Below, in pieces: positions 52,246 through 61,600 of a DNA stretch of 64,000 bases. This stretch comes from Paenibacillus xylanexedens. GTDB lineage: Bacteria > Bacillota > Bacilli > Paenibacillales > Paenibacillaceae. The notes under the pieces are model-generated. The model saw only the letters and a program-made list of their open reading frames with translations. It was not told where the DNA came from and did not search any database. The position numbers and the translations under genes are program-made. The stretch is from contig NZ_JAGIKV010000016.1 in assembly GCF_017874615.1 (NCBI RefSeq), positions 1 through 64,000 of the forward strand, written 5' to 3'. Positions within the stretch are counted from its first letter, which is position 1, and every line of letters starts with the position of its first letter.

Positions 52246-53958
52246 TTAACCAAACTGGGCTTGATGCAGTCGGCTGTACGAGCCTTGACGCGCGAGAAGT
52301 TCTTCATGACTTCCTTGTTCAGCGACGGTGCCGTTCTCCACGACTACGATGCGATCGGCGTGTCTGATGGTCGCCAGTCGATGGGCAATCACCAATGTCG
52401 TACGTCCCTGAGCTAGTTCAGATAAGGCCAGCTGAATGGCTGCTTCAGTCTCGGTATCGAGTGCGGATGTTGCTTCATCCAGAATGAGAATAGGTGGGTT
52501 TTTCAGGATCATTCTTGCGATGGATAAACGTTGCTTCTGTCCGCCGGACAATTTCACGCCACGTTCACCGATCATGGTGTCCAGTCCATCTGGCTGGGAT
52601 TGTACCAGCTCTTCCAATTGGGCCCGGCGAATGGCTTGCCAGATTTCCTCATCGGAAGCATTCAGTTTGCCGTATGCAATATTTTCTCGAATCGTTCCAT
52701 CAAACAGGAAAATATCCTGCTGCACAATCCCGATATGGGAGCGCAGTGATTCCAGTGTCATGTCCTTCACCGGAATGCCATCGATGGAGATATGTCCTGC
52801 ATCCACATCGTAGAAACGTGGGATCAGACTGCATAACGTCGTTTTACCTCCGCCCGAAGGTCCAACCAGAGCAACCGTCTGGCCTGCCTGGATATCCAGA
52901 TTGACCTGAGACAGCGTAGGTTTGTGTTCTCCATAAGAAAAGGTAACGTTATGGAAAGCAATATCTCCTTTGACATCCGGAATCGGTTTCGCTTGTGATG
53001 TATCTTCTACATCCGGTACAGCTTCAAGAAGCTCCAGGTAACGTCTGAATCCGGCGATGCCTTTAGGGTACGTCTCGATGACAGAGTTAATCTTCTCGAT
53101 CGGTCCGAGGAATACATTGGAGAGCATCACAAAAGCGATGAATTCCCCGTAGGTCATACTGCCTTGAATGACAAACCAGGTTCCACATACCAGTACAAAC
53201 AGCGATACAAATTTCATCAGGATAAAACTGAGTGAAGAGTTCCAGGCCATAATACGGTAGGTGATTAGTTTTGTAAGCCGGAAACGTTCGTTGTTCTCGA
53301 CGAAACGTCCTACTTCATGTCTTTCATTGGCAAAAGCTTGTACCACACGGATGCCGCTCACATTGTTCTCAACCCGTGCATTATAATCGGCGATATCCGC
53401 AAACATGCGCTTGAATGCCTTAGACATTTTGCGACTGAAATACAGCGACAGGTAGATCATCAGCGGCACAATGATGAACGTCATCACAGCGAGCTGCCAG
53501 TTGATCCCCAGCATAATCCCGAAAGCTCCGGCGAGTGTCATGAGGGCAATGAATAGATCCTCGGGTCCGTGATGCGCGATCTCACCAATATCCATCAGAT
53601 CGTTGGTCATGCGGGAGACCAGATGCCCGGTCTTATTGTTATCGAAGAAGCGGAAGGACTGCTTCTGTACACGCTGGAACAGTTCACGCCGCATATCGGA
53701 TTCGATGTTAATACCAAGCTTGTGGCCCCAATAGGTCACTGCATAATGGAAAAAGGAACTGAGCAGGTAGATGCCGAGCAACCCAACACACGCCGCTAAG
53801 ATCATGGACCAATTTCCAGCCGGAAGCAGTTGATCGACCACCCGGTTAACGGCGAGTGGAAAGGCCAGCTCCAGCAGAGCGGCAGCGATGGCACAGGAGA
53901 AGTCCAAGATAAAGAGTCTTTTGTAAGGGCGATAATAAGACATAAAACGGCGAAGCAT
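52246..53958 (-). CDS. MsbA/LmrA-type ABC exporter half-transporter
   Basis: A 570-aa half-transporter, membrane domain then ATPase. Six helices cover about residues 12-310 (LFILDFSCAIAAALLELAFP...). The ATPase (about 330-570) has Walker A GPSGGGKTT, Q-loop IVQQDIFLFDGTIREN, signature LSGGQKQRLS, Walker B ILILDEATSALD, and switch IAHRLATIRHADRIVV. It is a lipid or drug exporter of homodimer type. GGAGGAGG precedes the ATG at 53958; the frame stays open further upstream into a MITE-like repeat, but that extension is an artefact of the repeat. Substrate unknown. Confidence 0.92.
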   Translation of the reverse strand: MLRRFMSYYRPYKRLFILDFSCAIAAALLELAFPLAVNRVVDQLLPAGNWSMILAACVGLLGIYLLSSFFHYAVTYWGHKLGINIESDMRRELFQRVQKQSFRFFDNNKTGHLVSRMTNDLMDIGEIAHHGPEDLFIALMTLAGAFGIMLGINWQLAVMTFIIVPLMIYLSLYFSRKMSKAFKRMFADIADYNARVENNVSGIRVVQAFANERHEVGRFVENNERFRLTKLITYRIMAWNSSLSFILMKFVSLFVLVCGTWFVIQGSMTYGEFIAFVMLSNVFLGPIEKINSVIETYPKGIAGFRRYLELLEAVPDVEDTSQAKPIPDVKGDIAFHNVTFSYGEHKPTLSQVNLDIQAGQTVALVGPSGGGKTTLCSLIPRFYDVDAGHISIDGIPVKDMTLESLRSHIGIVQQDIFLFDGTIRENIAYGKLNASDEEIWQAIRRAQLEELVQSQPDGLDTMIGERGVKLSGGQKQRLSIARMILKNPPILILDEATSALDTETEAAIQLALSELAQGRTTLVIAHRLATIRHADRIVVVENGTVAEQGSHEELLARQGSYSRLHQAQFG

Positions 53959-53995
53959 ATGTAAGTCCTCCTCCTCTAAATGACGCAAATGCCCG

Positions 53996-54177
53996 GGCAG
54001 GCTAATTAGGGCGTGTCTCAAAACTCGCTGAAGTGCATCTTTTACCGCCTTTTCGCCCCCTGCTGCGTCACTTTCCCTTGACGTGCCCCGGCACGCCTGC
54101 GGAAAACTTTCTTGCTTGGAACGAAAATTCGGCAAAATCTGCTTCCTTCGGAGTTTTCAGACGCGCCCTAGCCTGTC
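53996..54177. mobile_element. MITE-like element with imperfect inverted ends
   Basis: TAGGGCGTGTCTCAAAACTC (54007-54026) and GAGTTTTCAGACGCGCCCTA (54151-54170) are inverted copies with two mismatches. Outside them CAGGCT (53998-54003) and AGCCTG (54170-54175) extend the symmetry. The ~165-bp interior holds no complete gene. It lies between the exporter and the siderophore-binding protein genes, and lengthens the reading frame upstream of the exporter. A transposase-free mobile repeat is the simplest reading. Confidence 0.65.
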
Positions 54178-54201
54178 CGGACACCTGTATTCATGCTTAT
54201 G

Positions 54202-55230
54202 TTATTTACGGTTTTGCTCGGCACGTTCTACGATCATATTGGCGAATTCCTCAGCCTGACCTTGAATCGCAATTGGGTCGAAGTACCAGTAACGGTCTTC
54301 CAGCAACTCATACACCTGATTGTTTTTCACAGCCGGCAGGGATTGCCAGATGGAATCACCTTGGTAATTTTTGGTGTTCTCTCCAACGGTTAAGAAGATA
54401 TGATCCCCTGCATAATCACCAACAACTTCACGCGAAATTTCTTTCCATTGGGTATCACCCATCAGTTCTTTTTTGGTGATTTCGAGTGGGGCAAGTTGCA
54501 AAGCACTGTAGACCGCTTGTCCTCCTCGACCAAAATTGTCTCCATATCCATAATAACTTTTGTCGGATACTTCAAGGATGGAGAAGGTTTCCTCCGGTTT
54601 AATGACTGTCTTCACCTTAGCGCGAGCGGCTTCAATCCGTTCATCGTACGTTTTCAGCCAAGCTTCGGCTGCTTCGGATTTGTTCATCAGCTCTCCGAAT
54701 CCCCGGATTTCGTCGTGTACATTGGTGAAAGTACCATACGGAATGACCACGGTCGGTGCGATTTTTTGATAACTCTCAATTTCGCTGGCCTGATCAGAGT
54801 AGGTAATGATCAGATCCGGGTTCAAGGCAACAACCTTCTCCATGGATACCGCCGCCCGATCACCAATACTCTCTATGCCCGCTACCTGATCTGCATAGAA
54901 CGGGTTTTCCAAATAATATTGAACAGCACCAACGGGTTTCACACCCAGTGCGAGCAGATCACTTACGTACATATCGGTAACGATTCGTTTCGGTTCAGCC
55001 GGAATTTCAACATCTCCGCTTAATGACTTGTAGATCCGTGTAGCATTTGAATTGTCTGAACCGGACGACGTGTCTGTGTTCGTCTCGGAAGAGGCTGTTG
55101 TTGTTTCGGTTCCCGCTGCCGAAGTCTGTTCAGTGGCAGTCGAGCCTGTTCCGCTACTACATGCAGCCAGAATCATAATGATGGCGAGCATAAGAAGAAA
55201 GCCGGAAAAGCGTTTTTTTGCAGCAAACAT
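54202..55230 (-). CDS. siderophore-binding lipoprotein (FeuA/FhuD-like)
   Basis: A 342-aa iron-siderophore-binding lipoprotein. The signal peptide ends in the lipobox ILAACSSG, followed by a Ser/Thr-rich linker, then the bilobed helical-backbone binding protein fold (KRIVTDMYVSDLLALGVKPV, AVSMEKVVALNPDLIITYSD, ...DHIFLTVGENTKNY). ATG 55230 follows GGGGGA; an earlier ATG at 55257 lies in the Fur box region. No permease is adjacent. It is probably activated by the Btr-like regulator just upstream and repressed by Fur, and may use the orphan ATPase at 31301. Confidence 0.9.
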   Translation of the reverse strand: MFAAKKRFSGFLLMLAIIMILAACSSGTGSTATEQTSAAGTETTTASSETNTDTSSGSDNSNATRIYKSLSGDVEIPAEPKRIVTDMYVSDLLALGVKPVGAVQYYLENPFYADQVAGIESIGDRAAVSMEKVVALNPDLIITYSDQASEIESYQKIAPTVVIPYGTFTNVHDEIRGFGELMNKSEAAEAWLKTYDERIEAARAKVKTVIKPEETFSILEVSDKSYYGYGDNFGRGGQAVYSALQLAPLEITKKELMGDTQWKEISREVVGDYAGDHIFLTVGENTKNYQGDSIWQSLPAVKNNQVYELLEDRYWYFDPIAIQGQAEEFANMIVERAEQNRK

Positions 55231-55255
55231 ATTTTTGTTCCCCCTGTGTATAATC

Positions 55256-55274
55256 AATAATGATTATTATTCTC
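55256..55274 (-). promoter_or_regulatory. Fur box before the siderophore-binding protein gene
   Basis: On the minus strand GAGAATAATAATCATTATT resembles the 19-bp Fur consensus; the core AATAATGATTATT is a perfect palindrome on the plus strand. It is 26 bp before the ATG at 55230. Confidence 0.75.
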
Positions 55275-55340
55275 ATTAATAACATAGAGGAAGATGTGAT
55301 ATTTGTACATGGACAACTATGATCACTACTGCATGGACAA

Positions 55341-56987
55341 TTATGATGTGAGGTGACGCATGATATGCTGCAACTGCTCCATAACGGACAAGGGATCAAA
55401 TCCATAGAACATGTCGGCATCAATCTCGTATACACGTCCTTCACGAACGGCGGATAGGGTGCCCCAGGATTCCTGATTCGGCAGGTTATCCAGCATTTCT
55501 CGTTTGGCAGGTTCCTCAGGGAAGGCGACAAACATGTGATCTGCGGCATACAAGTGAATCTCGGACAACGGAACATGAACGTACCCCGTAAGTAACTGTC
55601 CATCCTGCTCCATACGTGAGGGTGGAGTGAAGCCCAGTGATTGATACAGCACATGAGAGGCTCTGCCCCAGCCATGACCGTAGATATAAGCCCCGTCTTC
55701 TCCAATCATAAACATGCAAACGGCGGACCCTCGTGTTCCTTCCATCTGTTGGTCCAACGTATGATTGGCTTCTTGCTCAAGTTGATGATATTGATCTAAC
55801 AACGCTTGTGCATTGGACTCAAGCCCTGTAATTCGACCCAAAAGAAGAAGCTGCTCCTGCCAATCGAGTTCCTCAAAAGGCATCAGAATGGTCGGTGCGA
55901 TCAGACGTAGTTCATCGGAAGCGGGATGCGGTGCATACCCGATAATGACATCGGGCTGAGCGTTTGCAATCAGATCCGTATGTTTAACCAGCTCGTATTC
56001 GGAATGTTGCTCAAATTGCTCATGACCATCATGACCATGTTCCCCCAGTTTTTCTTCCATCCAGCTGGCGACGGCGCCCATATGGGGAGTGTGGCCCAAT
56101 GCCAGAAGTGAGGCCGTATAGTTGTAAGTCAAAGATACAATCTTTTTGGGCATTTTCCGGTAGTGTGTTGGTGCTGATCCAACCATCTGTTTGAATTTGC
56201 GGCTCAGATAAAAGGTGTCCCTGTAGCCTGTCAGTTGTGCAATCTCCTGTAGCGTAGGGTTCTCGAACAACAGATGCTCCTGAGCCATCCGGATCCTGAG
56301 ACGAGTCACATATTCAACAAAAGTAAGACCTGTATGTTTCTTGAACTCCCTTGAAAAATGCTCAGGGCTCACATTTGCATCCCGTGCCAATTGTTCGCGG
56401 GTTAACGGATGGGTATACATCTGATGGATATGTCTGAGCACGGCGTCGAGCCAGGAGTGATCTTCATGAGCAGAATGAGCCGCATGATCCCGCAAAATAT
56501 CCAGTAACTCATAGAAAAGCATATGAGGCCTGAATGGACTGGAACCATGACCCTTTGAACTTGCTTGAACCAGCTCTACTGCCCTATCGGTGAGAGTACG
56601 ACTCGCAATGGGAACTGGTATCCCGAACGGCCAGAACAGCTGTTCATTTTCAGTGGAATCAAGAGCAATAGCAATGCCCTGTACTGGCGACAGGGAGCCG
56701 CGCTTGTTCTCGTGCTGAAGCAGGCTTCCAGCTTGTCGAACGACTGCACAGCCTGCATTTAATGTCAGTTTACCCTCTGCACTGATCAGCCTGGCCTGGC
56801 CAGCAGTAATGACGTATAGCACATGAAGAGTGCTCCACATCTCATCTATGCGGGAGAATGCCTCGCGGTCGTGAAGCTGCACCAGATGGCACAGCTTGAA
56901 AAGGGCAACAGGTACGGACTGAATCTTCTGCAAGGAAATGGGACGGGACAGCGATTTTTTATGATAAATAGGCTTGGAAATATTCAT
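55341..56987 (-). CDS. Btr-like AraC regulator fused to a siderophore-binding domain
   Basis: A 548-aa cytoplasmic regulator: an N-terminal cupin-like sensing part (residues 1-170), an AraC double helix-turn-helix (about 185-285, with LARDANVSPEHFSREFKKHT and IAQLTGYRDTFYLSRKFKQM), then a C-terminal domain of the ferric-siderophore binding-protein type (about 285-545, KIVSLTYNYTASLLALGHTP, TDLIANAQPDVIIGYAPHPA). Bacillus Btr has the same three-part make-up: it binds the iron-loaded siderophore inside the cell and activates the uptake operon. It lies just upstream of and in the same direction as the binding lipoprotein, 111 bp apart. AAGGAG precedes its ATG. Confidence 0.93.
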   Translation of the reverse strand: MNISKPIYHKKSLSRPISLQKIQSVPVALFKLCHLVQLHDREAFSRIDEMWSTLHVLYVITAGQARLISAEGKLTLNAGCAVVRQAGSLLQHENKRGSLSPVQGIAIALDSTENEQLFWPFGIPVPIASRTLTDRAVELVQASSKGHGSSPFRPHMLFYELLDILRDHAAHSAHEDHSWLDAVLRHIHQMYTHPLTREQLARDANVSPEHFSREFKKHTGLTFVEYVTRLRIRMAQEHLLFENPTLQEIAQLTGYRDTFYLSRKFKQMVGSAPTHYRKMPKKIVSLTYNYTASLLALGHTPHMGAVASWMEEKLGEHGHDGHEQFEQHSEYELVKHTDLIANAQPDVIIGYAPHPASDELRLIAPTILMPFEELDWQEQLLLLGRITGLESNAQALLDQYHQLEQEANHTLDQQMEGTRGSAVCMFMIGEDGAYIYGHGWGRASHVLYQSLGFTPPSRMEQDGQLLTGYVHVPLSEIHLYAADHMFVAFPEEPAKREMLDNLPNQESWGTLSAVREGRVYEIDADMFYGFDPLSVMEQLQHIMRHLTS

Positions 56988-57194
56988 TAGATAACTGTCT
57001 CCTTACATAAGTCAGCAGGGGCATTATTCCTCTCATGCCCCTAGTGTACTGGCGTAATTCTCGGATCTCGACTATTATGCAGTATATACTATAAACGGAG
57101 TGACGTGGATGGACAGATTGAACAAATAAACTTTTTATTTGAAAAATAGATAAAGTGGTTGAAATCGCTATCAACACCGACTATAATGAAAATG

Positions 57195-57208
57195 TCGAAA
57201 CGTTTCAA
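57195..57208. promoter_or_regulatory. LacI-type operator 1 (imperfect)
   Basis: TCGAAACGTTTCAA is the palindrome CGAAACGTTTCG with one changed end base. Its right half overlaps the left arm of an inverted repeat (TTTCAATCTGGCG at 57203-57215 with CGCCAGATTGAAA at 57260-57272). Confidence 0.6.
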
Positions 57209-57369
57209 TCTGGCGTTTACTGCCAGTTTCATTGTATTAGGCACGAACTGTTTATAGAGCGCCAGATTGAAAGACGTGTCATGACCATCACTAATGGTAT
57301 GGATTGGAACGGGACGCATTCAACCGTGGCCCCATAAGGATGGGAACGAGGATTTTTTTTGAGAACGCC

Positions 57370-57412
57370 TCGAAACGTTTCGATTGACATCCATCGCTAT
57401 GATATGTATAAA
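57370..57412 (+). promoter_or_regulatory. lacI-family gene promoter with abutting operator 2
   Basis: The perfect palindrome TCGAAACGTTTCGA (57370-57383) ends exactly where TTGACA (57384-57389) starts. A TATAAA at 57407-57412 completes a promoter with 17-bp spacing. Binding of the LacI-type protein beside the -35 element gives autoregulation. Confidence 0.8.
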
Positions 57413-57516
57413 GATTAATAAACGATAATGAAGGATTTAGTGGTTGTTCTAACCATGTATCGTATAAAATGTAGATAACCTTGAATTTGTTTTAGTTTAG
57501 AAGGAGCGAACGTGGA

Positions 57517-58506
57517 ATGGCAACGATTAAGGATGTGGCAAAGCTGGCAGGTGTAGCACTCTCGACTGCTTCCTATGCGCTGAGCGGGGATAGCAAGGTT
57601 AGTGCCAAGACCAAGGCTAAAGTGCTTGAGGCAGCACGAGAACTGAATTACCGCAAGAACGGCTTTGCCATGGACCTGAAACGGAGCCGGACAAACACGA
57701 TCGCTTTGATCCTGACCGATCTGTCGGGCCCGTATTACTCGGAATTGATCCGTAGTGTACAGGATGTAGCCCTCGCGAACGGGTATGACCTGATTGCGTG
57801 CAGCTCCATGGGTGGACGGGATTCAACGGCAGTGCGATTTTTGCGTGAAAAAAGAGTAGATGGAGCCATCATTCTGGCGCATAATATTCATGATGATATT
57901 CTGGTAGAATCTGCCGGTCATCGTTTTCCGATCATTGTGATGGATCGTCAGCTGTCGAGTGACCATCTGGTCAACGTGCTGGTGGATGGAGAGCAGGGCG
58001 GTTATCTTGCAACCCGCCACCTCATCCAGGCTGGACATCAGAAGATTGCTTATATCAGTGGCCCATCCAACTCGTATGACAACGCGCTCCGTTACCAAGG
58101 GTATCTGCGAGCGATGCGGGAAGCGGGACTTGAAGAAAAGTCCAAATGGCGTCTGAACGGTAACTTTGTGCGTGAGGGCGGATACAGTGCAACCAAAATG
58201 ATGATCATGCAGGGCGATCTTCCCTCAGCGGTATTTTACGGTAACGATGAGATGGCGATTGGCGGCCTGAAGGCATTGGAAGAGCGTGGTGTATCGGTGC
58301 CGGATGATATTTCCGTGATCGGTTTTGATGATATTCAGTTGTCCGAATATGTGCATCCACCGCTGACAACGATACGCCAGCCGAAGCATGAAGCCGGGTC
58401 GCTCGCCGGACATCTGTTATTCCAGATGCTCAATGGCGAAGCGGTTGACCCTTCATATACGTTAACGATTAATATGATCGAGCGCAGCTCTGTACGTTCG
58501 GTTTAG
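57517..58506 (+). CDS. LacI-family transcriptional regulator
   Basis: A 329-aa repressor: an N-terminal helix-turn-helix (ATIKDVAKLAGVALSTASYA, residues 2-21) with the hinge helix near residue 50, then a periplasmic-binding-protein-like sugar-sensing domain (TNTIALILTDLSGPYYSELI, DGAIILAHNI, VLVDGEQGGYLATRHLIQAG). The LacI-typical GFDDIQLSEY lies near residue 270. Three CGAAACGTTTCG-like sites (57195, 57370, 58627) surround it and fit its control of itself and the phosphorylase. GAAGGAG precedes the ATG. The inducer is presumably a beta-glucan oligosaccharide, judged from its target gene. Confidence 0.92.
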   Translation: MATIKDVAKLAGVALSTASYALSGDSKVSAKTKAKVLEAARELNYRKNGFAMDLKRSRTNTIALILTDLSGPYYSELIRSVQDVALANGYDLIACSSMGGRDSTAVRFLREKRVDGAIILAHNIHDDILVESAGHRFPIIVMDRQLSSDHLVNVLVDGEQGGYLATRHLIQAGHQKIAYISGPSNSYDNALRYQGYLRAMREAGLEEKSKWRLNGNFVREGGYSATKMMIMQGDLPSAVFYGNDEMAIGGLKALEERGVSVPDDISVIGFDDIQLSEYVHPPLTTIRQPKHEAGSLAGHLLFQMLNGEAVDPSYTLTINMIERSSVRSV

Positions 58507-58626
58507 ACCGAGTCTGAACAACAAAGAACTACCTGCATGCTGAAGTAAAAGTTTAATGATGGGGTTATCGTCCGGACGGGCTGTAAAAGGCCGGTTTGAA
58601 GAGGCCCCTATTCTTTTTCAGGTTTA

Positions 58627-58640
58627 TCGAAACGTTTCGA
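58627..58640 (+). promoter_or_regulatory. LacI-type operator 3 before the GH94 gene
   Basis: TCGAAACGTTTCGA, perfect and identical to operator 2, lies 27 bp before the phosphorylase ATG and 121 bp after the repressor stop. It can act as a roadblock or cover a local promoter. Confidence 0.8.
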
Positions 58641-58667
58641 TTTTAACTAATTCAAGGAGTGAACCTT

Positions 58668-61600
58668 ATGACAACGATGATTAATGAACCGATCCGGTTA
58701 AGTGCCGGAGAGTTATCCTTTACCTTTTTGAACAGTGGAGACTTGTATCAGGCCACATCCGGCACAACGATGTTGAACCAGTTGCTCAGCAACCAGATTG
58801 ATGGATCTCTGAACAACCTGTACCTGCGTGTACACGAGGGAGAGAAAATCAGCTCGTTCCCGTTGCTCGGTGTACGTTCGAACAGCAAGGTGATTACAAG
58901 CAAGGCACAATCCAGCAACCAGTTGATCTGGGAGGGCACAGTCCAGCTGGAAGGTAGCGAAAAAGGCATTGGCTATCAGGTCGTATTTACGGCTACACTT
59001 CAAGGTGTCTGGTTCTGGGATGTGAAGCTCACAGGACAACAACATAACGTAGACGTGGTGTACGGACAGGATGTAGGTCTTGCTGATCCAGGTGCGGTAC
59101 GCAGTAATGAAGCTTATCTGTCACAATACATTGACCACACGGTGTTTGAAGATGAAGCGAAAGGTTATGTCGTTTGTTCCCGTCAAAACCAGCCTCAGGG
59201 CGGTGCATTTCCATATATGCAACAAGGTTCCCTGACCAAAGCAGTCGGTTACTCCACAGATGGATTCCAATTCTTCGGTCTGTCGTACAAGGAAACGAAT
59301 CAACCAGAGAGCTTGAATCGCCCAACGTTGGCAAATGAGACATATCAGTATGAATTTGCTTATACGGCATTGCAATCCGAACTGCTGAATCTGAACGGAG
59401 AAGCACAGGTGGTCTTTTATGGACTGGCGAAGCCTAATCATGCCGAAGGAATCTCTGCACTGGAGTTCGGAGATGAAGTTACCGCAGCATGGAATGAAGT
59501 ACAGGCTCTGACTGTGGAAAATGGTGACACGTTGGAACAGGTAAAACTGTCCTCCTTCCTGGGTGAACCGCTGGTTACGCTCGATCTGACGCAAGATGAG
59601 ATTCATGATCTGTTCCCTGATCGTCATCAGGAAGAGCACAGTGGCGAGGAACTGTTGTCCTTCTTCACAGGCAGCTATGAGCATATCGTTCTGAAAGCAA
59701 AAGAATTGCTTGTGGAGCGTCCACATGGTCACATTCTGATGAGTGGTGGCAACGTGCAACTTGGAGCACAGGTTATTACGACAACGTCGTATATGTACGG
59801 TATTTTCAACTCACAACTCGTTATTGGTAACACCAATTTTAATAAAATGATCAGTAATGCTCGCAATGCATTAAACGTGCCGAAAACGGCGGGACAACGC
59901 ATCTATGTGGAAATGGACGGACAATATCGTCTGCTGACGATGCCTTCCCTGTTCGAGATTGGCTTCAACTATGTTCGTTGGATCTACAAAACCGAATCCG
60001 ATACGATCATCGTGACGAACTATACAGGGGCACACACCACCGAAGTGAGCATGAACGTACGCTCCACAAGTGGCACAGCATACCGTTACCTGGTAACAAA
60101 CCAGATTACGATGAATGTGAATGAATACGAGTATCCGCTGCATATGACGCAGGATGGCGATACTTTGATCTTCAAGGCTGATCCACAAGCGATTAGTGCT
60201 GGAACGTATCCAGATCTGCAATACCGCATGTCGGTGGACGGCGCAGCTGTGAATGTAGGGGACGAAACGTTACTGGCAAGTGGTATCCGCAGTGGTTCCG
60301 CATCACTGGTTACGCTTAGTCTGGAAGCAAGTGCTGAATGGACGCTGAAGGTACAAGGGGTATTGGAAGGCCAAGCGGACAGCGGAGTGGTAGCAGGTTC
60401 AAGCCTGACGTTTGAAGAGGAAGTGCAGGCATACCGCGAGTTCTTCGCAGGTGTGATGAACGGATTCCGTTTGTCCCGTGGCGAAGGCCAGAGTGCAGAG
60501 GATCTGTTCAAAGTAAATGCGCTGGCTTGGTGGTACACCCACAACATGCTGGTTCACTACTCTGTGCCTCACGGTTTGGAGCAGTATGGCGGCGCGGCTT
60601 GGGGTACACGGGATGTGTGCCAAGGTCCGGTGGAGTACTTTATGGCAACGCAAAAATATGAGCAAGTTCGCGATATCATCAAAATGGTTTATACCCACCA
60701 ATATGAAGATGATGGCAACTGGCCGCAATGGTTTATGTTTGATAAATACTTTGCGATTCAACAGGAAGAAAGTCATGGCGATATCATCGTATGGCCTTTG
60801 AAAGTATTGGCGGACTACCTGACAGCGACTCGCGACTATGCGATCCTGGATGAGAAAGTACCTTATACCGTCAAGCATAGCTTCGGGTTCACGGAAGAAA
60901 CGGCAACGGTACTGGATCACGCGAAAAAAGAAATCGAATATATCCGTTCGCACTTCCTGCACGATACGTTCCTGTCTTCCTACGGAGATGGCGACTGGGA
61001 TGATACGCTCCAACCAGCCAATGCACAGCTGAAGCAATACATGGTGAGCAGTTGGACAGTGGCATTGACGTATCAGTCCGTGAATGTGCTCTCGCAAGCG
61101 CTGAAATTCAAGGATGCAGATTTTGCACAGGAGCTTGATGTGCTGGCTCAAGGCATTCGTGAGGACTTTAACCGTTACATGCTGGGCACAGATGTGATTC
61201 CAGGCTTTGTATACATGGAAGAAGCGGACCAAGCGAAGCTGATGCTTCATCCAACGGATACAGAGACAGGCATTCAATATCGCCTGTTGCCAATGACGCG
61301 CAGCATGATTGGTGAGTTGCTGAATGCGGAGCAAGCAGAGTCTCATTACGCATTGATCCGTGAACAGTTCCTGTGCCCGGATGGCGTGCGTCTGATGAAT
61401 CGTCCGGCTCAATATGCTGGAGGAGTAAGTACACACTTCAAACGTGCAGAGCAAGCATCTAACTTCGGACGTGAGATTGGTTTGCAATATGTGCACGCAC
61501 ATATCCGTTACGTGGAAGCGATGGCGAAGCTGGGTAAGACAGATCAGGTGTGGAATGGTCTCGCGATGATCAACCCGGTTGGTATCGGCGAGGTTGTACC

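Noticed and set aside
54007..54135. N-terminal extension of the ABC exporter (about 59 residues)
   Set aside because: It is encoded by the inverted-repeat element; the ribosome site GGAGGAGG and membrane-domain start support the ATG at 53958.
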